Shown: in pieces, positions 34,692 through 45,736 of the stretch
How positions within the stretch are numbered: the first letter of the stretch is position 1
Layout: the number at the start of each line of letters is the position of its first letter
The notes under the pieces: generated by a model
What the model was told of the DNA's origin: nothing
Seen by the model: only the letters and a program-made list of their open reading frames with translations
Databases searched by the model: none
Origin: Sesamum alatum
Lineage: Eukaryota; Streptophyta; Magnoliopsida; Lamiales; Pedaliaceae
Direction of reading: 5' to 3'
Length of the DNA: 64,000 bases
Assembly (NCBI GenBank): GCA_034509735.1
Contig: JACGWO010000004.1
Location: 17,589,395-17,653,394, forward strand
Position numbers and translations under genes: made by a program

Positions 34692-34913
34692 GCCATCTAA
34701 TGTGTTGTTCCAGTTTCTTGGAATGTCGTTTCGGTCTGTGGGCTTTACTTGTGCAGTGAATAGTTAATATAAAGCAGGAAATGAACATAAACAAAGTATT
34801 GAACCAAATGAATATCACTTTCTTATTCATGACAATTATTAAAACCCCAAAATTGTTTAGACATAGGTTACATTAGCCCAATTGGATTGGCTTCACGATC
34901 ACCTATTCTAATA

Positions 34914-34918
34914 ATAAT
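34914..34918. repeat. Target-site duplication of solo LTR B, right copy (ATAAT)
   Basis: Matches 20869-20873. Confidence 0.8.
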
Positions 34919-36165
34919 TGCATGGTATGACTAGGAAATATGGGAGATGGACGTGAAAACAGCTTTCCTTAACGGTTATGTTGAGGAAGAGATCTATATG
35001 GATCAACTGGAGGGTTTCATTGTCGTTGGAGAAGAGCAGAAGGTCTACTATCTGCGATGGTCCATCTATGGCCTCAAACAAGCTTTTGAAGTCATACGGG
35101 GTTATGATTACATCATGAACAACTATGACCCTTGTGTATACAAGAAGGTCAGTGGGAGCTCAGTTGTGTTCCTGGTGCTTTATGTGGACGACATCTTGCT
35201 CAATGAAAACAATGTGAAGATGTTGGGAGACCAAAAAAACATGGTTGTCTACTCAATTCTCTATGAAGGATTTAGGTGAGACGTCCGACATCCTTGGCAT
35301 CAAGATCTTTAGGGATAGATCTAGAAGGATGTTGGGTATGACCCAAAACTCGCATGTGGAAAAAGTCTTGAAAAGATTCAAGAGGGACAACTCCAGATGA
35401 GGTTTCCTTCTGGTGAGGCATGGGATTAAGTTGTCCAAGAGGCAATCTCCAAAAACTGATGAGGAGCTTGAAAGGATGACGGACATCCTATATGTTTCCG
35501 TCGTAAGAAGCATCCAGTATGTCGTGCAATGCACAAGGCTCGACATTGCTTACGCTCTTAGCGTGACGGGTGGATATCAGGCTTGTGTTGGCGAGGCACA
35601 CTGGACTGCCGTAAAGACCATTCTTAAATACCTGAAAAGGACTTAATATATGTTCTTGGTCTATGGCAGTGGAGAATTGATACTGAAAGGCTTTAGCGAT
35701 CTAGCTTCCAGTCGGACGACGATGATGCCAAGTCTCAGTTGGGGTTTGTATTCAAGCTTAATGGTGGAGTGGTTGCTTGGAAGAGTTCCAAGTAGGATAC
35801 CACAGTCGATTCCACCATGGAAGCTGAATATATAATGACTTCAGAAGCTGCTACGGCTGAGGTTTGGATGAAAAACTATCCAATAGCTGGGTGTGGTACC
35901 TAGCATTGCTAAGCCAGTAGTTATCTTTTGTGATAACAACGGGGCTATAGCGCAAGCGTAGGAACTAAGATCTCATCATTGGTCCAAATACATTCTTATA
36001 CGCTACCACCTGCTCAGAGAGATGGTAGGAAGAGGTGACATTCGGATGGACCGAGTTAGCTCAGCTATAGCGGATCCACTGACTAAACCTATGTTACTGG
36101 TCATTCATGCTCAGCATCTTGGGAAGATGGGTTTGAGGCAAAGAGGTGATTAGCTTTAGGTCAAG
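34919..36165 (+). pseudogene. Copia element 3 reverse transcriptase and RNase H (continuation)
   Basis: Resumes the RT interrupted at 20873. MDVKTAFLNGYVEEEIYMDQ at 34947, SIYGLKQAF, then FLVLYVDDILL with the catalytic Y-V-D-D at 35181-35192. It goes on through GIKLSKRQSP and QCTRLDIAYALSVTGGYQAC at 35413-35646 into RNase H, ending before the polypurine tract. Stops occur before MDVKTAF, after the RT palm and in RNase H, and a segment after GLKQAF is missing. It is homologous to 29440-30680 of element 2. Confidence 0.83.
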
Positions 36166-36173
36166 TGGGAGAT
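36159..36173 (+). other. Polypurine tract of copia element 3
   Basis: The stretch ggtcaagtgggagat lies directly before the 3' LTR start TGTTAGAATATG at 36174, the same arrangement as in element 2. Confidence 0.72.
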
Positions 36174-37661
36174 TGTTAGAATATGTGACTGAAAAGCCAA
36201 TTGGATTAAGCTTTTGTAATCCGTTTCTGACAATTTCGATGTAAAGTAATATTTATGTGTTGAATAATAGTGAAGTTATTTAATGCCAATTGTACTTTGT
36301 TGTTGATTTTAATTAACTAAACAACAAAGCCCACAGACTGGACATGTGAATCCAAGAAGTTAAACTGTGCATAGGTTGGCAGGCTTGGAACCAACTTCTG
36401 TGTATCGGTTTGAAACACTCCAAGTCGAGAACCTCGAGATTGGGTATCAAGGGTCCGAGAGAGACTTGCACTAAGGCTCGCAACCGAGTTTCGGCAGGAG
36501 ACGTAGGTCGTCCATGCGATCTTAGTGTGTTGGTTGGCTCGATAGTCGGCTGACTGAAGTGAGTCGCGAGAATTGTCATATGAAAACCTGTATAGGCTTG
36601 GTCGGTATGACTGTATTTCCAGCTCCGATAGTACGAGATTAGTCCCCGGACTTGAGGAACCATGGCAGTCACATGCACACGGTGCCTATATCTTAGGTTT
36701 GGCGAACAAATTCTATGTCGAGAGACATGATTGTTATAAGCCCTATCTAGTGCAGTTAAAGTGTGCAGTGAGGACGGTGCATTCCAAGAAAGAATCTATC
36801 TCCTGTCAATGTTTTGACAATAGTGTCTCCTCTACACTCTAAGACTCATTTTACCCTTAGAATCTGTTGCCACAGTGACTGAACAGTGGGATGGGATCCC
36901 CGTGATATCTCAGTATGATAAATGAGGGTCTCGAGCCTTATGTATAGTTTTGTAGTCCAGGATGGGAATCGGCATCCAATTTCATGCACTAGACTATGGC
37001 CGAGAGACGGTAGATGGAAGGACCGTACTCGTTTGCATTCGGGAGCCTAAATGTTCACGCCATATTTTCACCTAATCTCTAGTGCCATGGACCGTTGCTA
37101 GACGGTCACCCATGGTAACGAGTGAAATTCTAGTTATGGGATAATCGGGAATTGGCCCAAGTCTAGCTAAAGGTGAACCTAAAAAGTCACACACAATTCA
37201 CTGAAAGTGAAAAGAGAATTAATTTGGAATTAATTCCGAGAAAAGAATTAATTTAATTGAATAAATTAATTTCTTGGAGAGATTAGCCTTTCATTGATTA
37301 ATTGAAGTACTTGGGCTTCATTCATGAATTGGATTTATGAATTTAAGAGGTTGGGTTTTCCCTTTTAATCAAATTAAAAGGACGAATTATTTATTTGGGC
37401 TCGTATTATTAAATCAGATTTAATGAAGTCCATTGAACCTTTTGACTATTTAAATTAGATTTAAATAAGTCCGGTCTAGAGAATGGACGGATGAAACCTA
37501 ATCTTGGAGGAAAAAGAGATGAGTGGCCAAGATTGAGTCTAGAAGGGTTTTGACTAGGTCTTACTCTCAAGTAGTGGTGTATAATGTAACTCTTTTGAAA
37601 GAGTTTGTGTATTTTAACTGACAAGTCACTTAAATACACATTAACACACACATACACAAAT

Positions 37662-37704
<43 letters not shown>

Positions 37705-38168
37705 TCCTCTCTCTCTCGTGCTCTCCCTCTCCTCTCTCTAAGAACTCTCCAAGTTCTTCTTGTATCTAAGAAGGAAGAGCTAGATTGTCAATCACGTAAA
37801 TATAATAATGTTGCGTTGACAATCTTTTTCCCCAGAGCGTTTTCTTGCTAGCACGAGGGACCTGATTATTCCGGTAAACCGTGTGGCCCGATTAGAGGTG
37901 CTCTCATTTGAGTACTAACGCGTGTAGCGGTTCAAGAACACTCCTACGGTAAAATTCTATTAAGTATTCTTGCAACTCCTTTAATTCCATGGAATTTTTT
38001 CATATCTTCTTGTATTTATTATGTTACATGAAATACACCAAATGCCCGGAATAATCAAGGGTAAACCCCTTGATTCATGGCTATACATGTTTAAATTATG
38101 CATTTTCGCTTTAATTCTGTATTTTTCCATGCTTCTGCTTGTGTCTCCTGGGCCGATCCACTCTTTCA
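36174..38168 (+). mobile_element. Copia element 3, 3' LTR
   Basis: Starts TGTTAGAATATGTGAC and ends gatccactctttca, followed by TSD CTCCC. A (CT)n microsatellite at 37664-37700 lies in its promoter-proximal pyrimidine-rich part. It shares the conserved LTR block around gtgccatggaccgttgctag (37082-37101) with every other LTR in the stack. Confidence 0.82.
37664..37700 (+). repeat. (CT)n microsatellite in the LTR of element 3
   Basis: A pure CT dinucleotide run. The matching position of the 5' LTR (about 19690-19740) is pyrimidine-rich but not pure, so the tract expanded after insertion. Confidence 0.85.
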
Positions 38169-38173
38169 CTCCC
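38169..38173. repeat. Target-site duplication of element 3, right copy (CTCCC)
   Basis: Matches 18219-18223. Removing one copy and the element restores LTR sequence colinear with the related solo LTRs. Confidence 0.75.
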
Positions 38174-39035
38174 AGCCTATGTCTAGGGCATGGAATTAGG
38201 TGTCAGTTCCCATCCTAGACTAGGCAGCTATGCTTGACGCTCGAGACTACTTTCGCCTCATTTAATCGACATAGGAAATCATTTTCTACTCGACCAACCA
38301 CTATGGCTACAGTTTCAGAAAGCATGAATGCGTCTTCGAGGGCATAGAAAATACCACTTTCATATACTGACAGGAAATAGATCCTCTTTTTGAACACACC
38401 ATCCTCGCTACATATTCTGACTGCATTGGACAAAGCTTATGGTGAGCATGTTCGTGACACGAACACCTCTCATCAGATCCAAAAGGCAACCATTATGTGC
38501 ACATGACTGTCATGGTTCCTCAAGTCTAAGGACTACTCTTGTACTACCGGAGCCGGGGAACTCTAGTCGTACCGACTAAGCCTCCAAGACTTCCATATGA
38601 CGATTCCCTATGAATCAGTTCAGTCAGCTCGACTCCCGGTCGACCAACCCACTAAGATCGTATAGACATCCAATGTCTATCACCAATGAAATGTGGCACT
38701 CATCCAATGAACACGATGCATTACGCAAGCCTCAGTAGGACACTCAATGCCCCGTCTTGACGTTTTTCGACTTGGAACGTTTCAGACTCAACCCTTATCA
38801 GTTGGTTTCATAACCACTATTCAATGCGTGCTCCAACTGCATGGGTTGTCTACGTGGTTTGTGGGCTTTGTTGTGATGTTGATACAATATAAACATGATG
38901 AAATGAGCACAACAAAGGTAAAATCAAATAATGAATACTCATTTTATTCATTATATAATATTAGATTACATCGAATTTTTTGAATAGATTACATAAATGC
39001 CAATCTAATTTATCTTTTGATCACCTGTTCTAACA
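38174..39035 (-). mobile_element. Copia element 1, 5' LTR, outer part
   Basis: Continuation of the LTR interrupted at 18218. Joining across element 3 gives ctccc then agcctatgtctaggg, colinear with solo LTR B (ctcacagcttatagtctaggg near 22004). It ends at 39035 in taaca (complement TGTTAGAACAGG). The five bases outside are caaag, but no opposite copy can be checked because the 3' end is lost. Confidence 0.78.
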
Positions 39036-39466
39036 CAAAGATGGAGAACCAACATGACCTTTTCTTAATTTAAATCATTTAAATACTTTATCTCTAAATT
39101 TTTCCAAATATAGAGGTGTTTTATTTAAACTAAGTAATGTGATAATTTTGAAGTCCCATACATATGTGTGTGGATTTATATATGCATTATTCTTTTTTTC
39201 AGGGAAAACATATGAAGATGATATTCTTTTAGAGTGCATTTAGATTGATAGATTTGAATTTTGATACAAGAATTTGGAGAAACAGTTCCGAATGACTTAA
39301 TTTGAAAAAAAATTGAAATCCATCACTATTCAACAAAATATAGTTTAAACTTAGAATTGAAGAATTTCAAATTCTTTAAATTTAGAATTATCCAAACGCA
39401 TTCAAAGGACTTATTACAAAGATTTGAAATTCATAATTTCAAATCCTTCAATCAATTAAATGCATC
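39036..39466. repeat. Spacer with a MITE-like segment
   Basis: At about 39232-39408 the ends gagtgcatttagattgat and the complement of atccaaacgcattc face each other, with further internal symmetry of ttgaaatt-type words. This looks like a short MITE, but no clear TSD was found. The rest is AT-rich without recognisable content. Confidence 0.35.
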
Positions 39467-39479
39467 CACTACAAAAGAA

Positions 39480-40010
39480 AAAAAAAAAGATTTTGTTGGG
39501 ATGGAATTTTCGACGGAAGTTCGTCACTGATAAGGTTTCCAATGGCATGTCCTACTATTTTGGGTCAAAAGAAAGACCATCTGAAAAAGCGGCTTCGGAA
39601 TTCCGACGGGATTTGCGTAGGAATATTTGTAACGGTTTTACGAGGGTCTGTTACTTCCATCAGGAAATTCTTCCATAGCATGAAAAAACAATGCTTTATT
39701 TAGGACTGAATTTGGGACGGACTTGGGTAATTATCATCGGAAATCCGTCAAAAAGTTTGTCTGCAAGTTAGTTGAAAAAATTGTGATGTATATTTTGTGA
39801 CGCAATATCATCGGAAATCATCCCAAAATTGTTTTGAGAATTGAAATGCATTTGGGACAGAATATAGGACACAATATGCCACATTTTCCGTCCTAAAATA
39901 TTATGACGTAATTTGTGATGGCTATAGTCCCAAATTAGTATAAGATGTAATATGTGATTACGACGGCATTTCCAACAGTTATCGTCCTAAAATCCATCCC
40001 AATTTTTTTT
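39480..40010. repeat. Subterminal repeats of CACTA C (gggacg type)
   Basis: Degenerate copies of tttgggac(g), gtcccaaa and cgtcctaaaat occur in both orientations. In En/Spm such repeats bind the TnpA protein; that role here is inferred. The motif differs from that of elements A and B (ggaacggt) but equals that of element D. Confidence 0.6.
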
Positions 40011-40135
40011 TCCTTTTTTATGAAAAATAAATTTTTGGGGACAATTATTTGTCTAATAAAATTATAGTTAATTAAAAAAGTAAATATTGTTGTTTTACAA
40101 AGTGCATAAATTAAAAAAATAAACAAATCCTAATC

Positions 40136-41430
40136 TAATGGCTCTGGCGGCAACTCGTCAGCCGGCTTGGGGTCTATAGCATCCTCGGCCGCCTACTGCA
40201 TTGCTCCCTTAGCTGAGGTGTCAGTAGTCAGCTCAACCTCGGGGAATATCTGTGGCATCCTCGGCTGAGACACTGCCAGCTGATGAGGCCGCCTCCCTAG
40301 CGCGGGCTGAGAGGCACACTCCTCGAGCAGTCTTTGATATGTCTCCTAAAAATAATTAAATAAAATTTATTAGTCAATAAATAATAAACTTTATCATTAA
40401 ATAAATAATAAAAATTTATTATTGAATAGCTAAAATTTATTTTTTTTTTTAAAATGTTGAAGAACTTGCCACGACCTCCTCAGCGCACTTCCCACTCCAG
40501 ATGTCGCTCGCCTTCTTTTTGTAGAAGTCAGTGAATACCTCCATTCATTGAGGTGGACGATGAGTTGAGCCTTATGCACAAATATTTAAAAGTAAGAAAC
40601 TTCTTGATTTACAACATTAATAAAAACAATTAAAGTTCTAAAAATGAAAATTTACTTGTGAGCTTCCTTTTATGCATACCCCCCGATGAGGAGACCCCCC
40701 CCCCCCCCTCGCTGTAGACGGTGCTGGCCATTGTAGGGTTGGCCACCCAATTGCCCTTATTCTTGGCTAAGTTTTCCTTGAACTCGTCGATGTCCTAGTA
40801 TGACGGGAGGTCATGCCAAATGTTGTCCCCTAACTATTTGGGTTGTGTACCCATACCCTTAGCTTCCGTAATTTTTTTACAGAGCCAGATGCTTGCGTAG
40901 CTGTTGAAGATATCCTGCATCGGTTTGTCAAGCAATCCCAACGGTATACGCACTGAAAGACATAAAAGGAATTGAGTTATTAGTACGACAGGAAGAAATG
41001 TAATATCAAATTTTTGTATTAAGAAATGTAAAATCAACATACCTTCAACTTTTTGAACCAGAAATACTTCTGGATTTGGGGATCATTTGGTAGCAGTGCC
41101 ATGGCTTCGTGAAGTTGCCCGAAATCACGGAGCCAATGCAAGAGTGGAAGTCCCCATCATGCCTTTCATTGAGAATATTTTTATCAATATTTCAAGTATA
41201 AGAATTTTTGTTATTTGTTTATCTAAAAAAAAAAAGTAGATTGAAGAACTTACACGGCATGGGCAAGGATGATGAGCCAGCAAGCCATTTGAGGGGCTAC
41301 AGGTGGTTTTCAAACGGATTATGAGCTAGGGAAAAGCGCAAAGGATCCCCCAGCTTGCGATAGTCCAAGCGGCGTCGGGTAAACGAACACGCTCCATGGA
41401 GGCTCAGCCGTTGCAGGAGCGGCTGGAGGT
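40136..41430 (-). pseudogene. Ptta/En/Spm-type protein relic of CACTA C
   Basis: Minus-strand blocks at about 40136-40350, 40470-40570, 40660-40830, 40850-40960, 41041-41160 and 41245-41430 follow the order and spacing of the Ptta exons of element B. The block at 40470-40570 encodes MEVFTDFYKKKAS, like MELFSRCYKKKADGG in B. Junctions resemble introns. A poly-C run at 40695-40708 and stops mark it as dead. Confidence 0.55.
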
Positions 41431-41480
41431 GTCAGGAGAGATTATCTGATGCTTCCGGAACATCGAAAGCATCAGTGGTA

Positions 41481-42177
41481 GGTGGTCAAACCACTTGGCC
41501 ACGTTCCTAACCATAACCCGACGGCATTGGAGCAAACCTTTGAGTCATGCCCTATTATAAAACCCAAGTGCTACAAATTCACAAAGATATTAAATCGAAC
41601 AAGTAATATAGTCTTGAATCAGATATTGTTCCCACAACGATTGTTTACTAAGTACATAATTTTGCTACCACTTTTGGCTATTCTTAATTTCCGTCGAATA
41701 AAATAATATTTTTTTTAGTGAACCTTAGATATTGTCGATGATGATTATGCCTGTGTCTCTATTAAGTTAAAACTTAAATATCATTGTAGTCATGGATTGT
41801 TTCCAACTATAAAGTAGATCAAAAACAAAAAGAGGGAGCTCGTATTGGTTTAAATTACGAACTGCAATAGCATTTAAAAAAGCAAATATTTCAAGATTTA
41901 CTGCTATTATATAAATTATAGACTACCTAGTCTAAGTTTTATTGTATTATGAACTCCGTCCCTGATATATATACATATAAATATATGTATATTATTTTAT
42001 CTTATTAATATATAATGTGATTAGACGAACAGATATTTTATTTTCCACATAAAAATGTCAATTTTAATCAAAACAGAGAGAGAAAGAAAAAAGAAAAAGA
42101 AAAACATCGTAACGCTAATTTTGACATCCGGAAACTACATAACTGAACACAAACAATATTATCTTACTATCAACTTC
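41481..42177. other. AT-rich spacer, nothing recognised
   Basis: No coding signal or repeat was seen. It ends with the left TSD of the SINE. Confidence 0.5.
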
Positions 42178-42187
42178 TTATAATTTC
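42178..42187. repeat. TSD of the SINE, left copy (TTATAATTTC)
   Basis: Matches 42450-42459. Confidence 0.83.
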
Positions 42188-42449
42188 GCCAACGAGGCCT
42201 ACCTCAGTTGGCGAAGCTGAGGCCCCATGATTCTAGAGGTCATGGGTTCGAATTTCTTGCGTGGGATGATTTGATTCTATTGTATAGTAGGTTTATTTGT
42301 TGTTGTAATAGCGAGATGTTAGTTTCTGTGATATTGTCGAAATAATTGTTGTATTTGTCTCTGTCCAATATTGATACTGACACGACTGGTTGTAATCGCT
42401 TTATTTCAATTAATAAAAATTCATCGCTTCCAGCTCAAAAAAAAAATCG
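42188..42449 (+). mobile_element. tRNA-derived SINE, 262 bp, 10-bp TSD
   Basis: The head contains an A-box-like tacctcagttggc (42210-42222) and a B-box ggttcgaattt (42245-42255), the internal RNA polymerase III promoter layout of tRNA-derived SINEs. The body ends in an A-run (42437-42446). The exact 10-bp repeat TTATAATTTC flanks it at 42178-42187 and 42450-42459. There is no tRNA cloverleaf beyond the promoter boxes. Confidence 0.85.
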
Positions 42450-42459
42450 TTATAATTTC
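42450..42459. repeat. TSD of the SINE, right copy (TTATAATTTC)
   Basis: Matches 42178-42187. Confidence 0.83.
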
Positions 42460-42736
42460 AATTTGTTACTGAAACACTCCTCCAAATTTAATAAAATACT
42501 AAGAATGACAAATATACTAATTAATTTCTTCGATGAAATTATCATTTTTCATTCAAAATTCTAACACAACGAAGTATCAAGTGAACTGTATAAATTATGA
42601 TGTATATGATAGTAATAATAATTTATTTTTAAGGACATAAAAGTAATTTTCTTTTGAAGGCCACATGATAAATATATACACCCTATCACATTATAAAATA
42701 ATCAATCACTATAAATATCATATATATTTTTTTTAA

Positions 42737-42990
42737 GGGTTAAATGCAATTTGCCCCCCTGTGCTAACCAAAAAGAGCAATTACCCCCTTGTGAAAAAAT
42801 AACTAGCAATTTACCCCCCTATGTTATTCAAAATGCAACAAACATCCCCCTCACAGGGGGTTTTTTGCTCCATTTTTAGGGGATTTTTTGCTTCATTTTT
42901 TAAAATACAGGAGGTAAATTGCTATTTATTTTTCACAGGGAGTTTTTTGCACACTTTGCATATCACAAGGGGGTAATTGCATTTTTTTCC
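42737..42990. mobile_element. MULE-type MITE, ~254 bp
   Basis: The ends gggttaaatgcaatttgccc and the complement of gggggtaattgcattttttt face each other, and the whole element folds back (agcaatttacccccctatg against aggaggtaaattgct). The flanks share ttttttaa, a near-perfect 8-9-bp duplication in T-rich sequence. Its termini resemble those of MULE 1 (tgcaa followed by C-tracts and tgtg), so MULE 1-like transposase may have mobilised it. Confidence 0.6.
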
Positions 42991-43756
42991 TATTTTTTAA
43001 TACAAGTTCACTATTTATTGATTTGACAATACATACATACAAAAAATTCTCTCACTAGACTTGGATGGACTTGTGTCAAGGATGATTTTTTCGATTATTC
43101 TTTCACTTCAAACTACTTCCACATCAAATTCAGAGAACGAGGTTTTGTAATTGTAATATAGGAAAGAATACAATCTATAATTATACCAACTCTTAAAAAA
43201 GGCAATTGTAATTCACTTAACTTAATTTACAATCAAGATGTATGTTGATGTCTAGTAGTATAACAACGACTTTTATTATTTAACTTCACATGATGATATT
43301 AATATTTAACTTAGACATGTTATATTTATAATCATTATTAGTAATTTCTATCTCATTAGCAGCCCTTTATGCCCTATGTACAACTTTTAATATTATATTT
43401 TTTAACGGATAATTATATTTACACTCTCCATTTCCTTTTACACAAACCAACCTTATCTTTTGAAAAATTACAGAAATCACCCCTGACAACCATAAAAATC
43501 TAAAAATACCCCTATTGATCTAATCAAACTTTCATATAATTTTTTAAGGATAAAAATGCCCTCATGGGTGCTTCTGTAATTACCAAAAATTTTGGAGGGG
43601 TGTCAATGTAATGGTTTTGATGATGAGTAATATGACGTCATATATTTTTATTATTATTTATATCAAACTTAAATTTAAATTTAAATTTAAATTTAAATTT
43701 AAATTATTTTATTAACTTTTTTAATTGAATCTCTATATAAAATTACACTTTTTAAT
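42991..43756. repeat. AT-rich spacer with decayed MULE-like termini and a hexamer repeat
   Basis: At about 43409-43612 facing words (ttacactctccattt and gggtgtcaatgtaatgg) suggest a worn MULE-type MITE without clear TSD. At 43669-43706 there is a pure (TTAAAT)n hexamer run. Nothing else was recognised. Confidence 0.4.
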
Positions 43757-44182
43757 TGATGTGAGCTGAAAGAGCTCATTCTTGGGCTTGAGTGGGGTGG
43801 ACCTTGGATTTCTGCTAGCAATGGAAAGGGGACCTGCAAAAAAAGTGTTAGCACTCCGATGCTCAAGTCAATAAATAGTTGTAGAACAATAAATGTAAAT
43901 AAAGTAAAGAAACGATGAGTCTTGTGAATAAAGAACATAAAATGAACTTAACGCGAGTGTGAGAGCATAAATTCGTGTGATAGAGTGTTACAAAAAATGT
44001 TACTTGAGCCAAACAAGTAGGCCAGTATTTATAGAGGAAGAGCCACAGTTGGGAAAGACTTCTCATCAAATTAGACCTTGGAAGGACCACGTACTGGCTT
44101 TCCTAGACTTCTGCAGCCTTCAGACTCCTTGAAAGTAAGGAGTCGGTTGAAGTGGTCTTCCGCGGATAAGGATAAGGGGTAG

Positions 44183-44935
44183 CACTACAAAAAAATACGG
44201 TAATTGCAACAGGAATAGGAACAATTTTTTTAATATTTGGAACGGTAAATAGATCACTGGATTCATTTGGATAGGTATTAGGAACGGTTCAGGAACAAGA
44301 GGCTATCCGTTGCAAGGAGAGGCATTCCTAATAATTCGGAACGGGAAAAGGTCGACCGTTCCACTTTAGGAACGATTGTTGGCATACAATCATTTTACCG
44401 TTCCTAATTACCTTTGTATGTATGAATTTGTAATTTTTGCATTTGGAACACCTTATAAATTATTGGAACCATCGTATCAGAAGAAATACGCGCAATTAAG
44501 AACGGTTGTTAGAACACATTTTGGAATTGTCAGCATAAGTTGAAGATACATTTTAGCATTGTTTCTGAAATACGTCTTGGAACGGTCATGTATGCAAGTT
44601 AGGAACGGACGCTGGAATACATTTTGACACGGACCTTGGGAACGGATTTTTTACTCCTAATTTGGAATACGATATTGGACTGGTTTTTGGTATTGTATTT
44701 AGAACGCAAACCTAACCACGAAAGCATTGAATTTGGAATACATGTAAGAATGGTCTATCCATAATTTGGAATTCCTTTTTTTACCCGCGTTTAGAAACGG
44801 TTGTCATATAAATTTGGAATGGTTGTTTACCTGGTAATAGGAACGGTCATTCCTTCTAAAAAGTCACACATTGGAACGGTATGCAAGTGCTCCATGACCG
44901 TCGAAAGTATCGTTCCTAAATAATGAATTATTAAT
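44183..44935. repeat. Left subterminal repeats of CACTA A (ggaacggt type)
   Basis: Many degenerate copies of ggaacggt / accgttcc in both orientations, for example 44239-44246. They are the likely binding sites for the element's own Ptta/TnpA-like protein, by analogy with En/Spm. Confidence 0.72.
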
Positions 44936-45145
44936 TTTTTTATGGTAATAATTATTATCATTAAAATATATATTAAATTATTAATAAAATTTTTGAATTT
45001 GGTTTTATAATTATTATTTAAATATATATATAAAAAAGCATAATTTAGAAATAAAAATTATATTAAATGAGAATATTATCCAATTTAATTACCAAAAAAA
45101 AAGGTCTAAATCTACTCCTCGTCCCCCTCGTCCTGGTCCATCTAC

Positions 45146-45736
45146 TCAACGTTTGAGGGGTGGGTCTCTAGGAGGCCGTGACGGGCCGGCGCCAGAGTGA
45201 CTGGTCTGCAGGTCCTTCATCATGCCCATCATGTCCACCATCATCCCCTCGAGGCGGACCATCCGACCCTCCAGGTTTGACGAAGGCGTTGGCGCTGGAG
45301 CTGGCGGTGGCGGTGGCGATGGTGATGGCGAGGTAATGATCTGGCTGAGACCGTGGGCTTCAGAACCAAGGCTGAATACTCGGCCCTTGTTCTTCCCGCC
45401 GACTGCAACCAGCCACATCTCCTGCTCGATCTACGCCACCGAGCCCTTTGATTCGGCCGGAGCATCACCAGGATTGGCCGTGGCCTGAGACTGGTGATCC
45501 TCCAGCATCTTCTGGAAAGTCTCCTGCAAAAATAGTTAGAATAAATTAGAATATTTTCAAACATTAAAAAAAATAAATTAGAATATGAAATGTATAACTT
45601 ACCGCCACCTCCACTGCCTCGGCCTGCTCTAGCCGCCGTCGGCCTTCTTCTTGTAGCATCTGGAGAATAACTCCATCTGCTTCACTGGTCGGCCGAGCTG
45701 CTCCTCCTGTAAAAAGAAATGGAAAACAGTTATTAC
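45146..45736 (-). pseudogene. Ptta/En/Spm-type protein, C-terminal part, CACTA A
   Basis: The last exon (about 45146-45525) encodes RVFSLGSEAHGLSQ, a Pro-rich stretch and LEGRMVRLEGMMVDMMGMMK, a short amphipathic helix typical of the C-terminus of plant Transposase_24 proteins. The preceding exon (about 45600-45715) encodes LGRPVKQMELFSRCYKKKAD. A stop interrupts the last exon before IEQEMWLVAVGG. Upstream exons are deleted. Confidence 0.7.

Larger units (their letters stand above)
20874..34913 (-). mobile_element. Solo copia LTR B (third level), split by element 2
   Basis: A single reverse-oriented LTR inserted in the RT of element 3 with TSD ATAAT (20869-20873 and 34914-34918). It reads tgaaagctaac at the left and ...cctattctaata at the right (complement TATTAGAATAGG, mutated from TGTTAGAATAGG). 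Without element 2 and its TSD it is about 1.94 kb (20874-22589 plus 34692-34913). With one LTR and an intact TSD, it fits a solo LTR formed by LTR-LTR recombination. Confidence 0.85.
18224..38168 (+). mobile_element. Copia element 3 (second level, plus strand, internally deleted)
   Basis: This element has two LTRs of about 2.0 kb and a 5-bp TSD CTCCC (18219-18223 and 38169-38173). Its 5' LTR starts TGTT and ends at about 20197, joining directly to integrase sequence YLRVWGSP-like at 20198. PBS, leader, gag, protease and most of integrase are therefore deleted. The polymerase is then split at 20873/34919 by solo LTR B and everything nested in it. Without that insert the element is about 5.9 kb. 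Confidence 0.85.
12602..39035 (-). mobile_element. Copia element 1 (outermost, minus strand, 3'-truncated)
   Basis: Read right to left, this is a Ty1/copia element: 5' LTR starting TGTTAGAACAGGTGATC (complement of 39035 downward), PBS at 16253-16264, long leader with a GC-rich patch, gag, zinc knuckle, protease region and integrase. It stops within integrase at about 12602-12613 (VAKLLNMVPS). Reverse transcriptase, RNase H and the 3' LTR are missing. Its 5' LTR is split by a DNA-type insertion at 17186-17811 and by the whole of element 3 (18224-38168). Removing these leaves an LTR of about 2.2 kb, similar to the ~2.0 kb of its relatives. Coding parts carry many stops. Confidence 0.82.
39467..41480 (-). 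mobile_element. CACTA element C, left end and Ptta-type gene part (right side lost)
   Basis: Begins with CACTACAAAAGAAAA at 39467, followed by about 0.5 kb of subterminal repeats around tttgggacgg and cgtcccaaa in both orientations. A minus-strand gene relic related to the Ptta protein of element B comes next. No TNP2 gene and no right terminus follow; sequence similarity ends near 41480. Confidence 0.68.

Noticed and set aside
42188..42260. Possible tRNA gene (A box and B box)
   Set aside because: The arms do not fold as a cloverleaf, and an A-tail and 10-bp TSD follow, so it is a SINE head.
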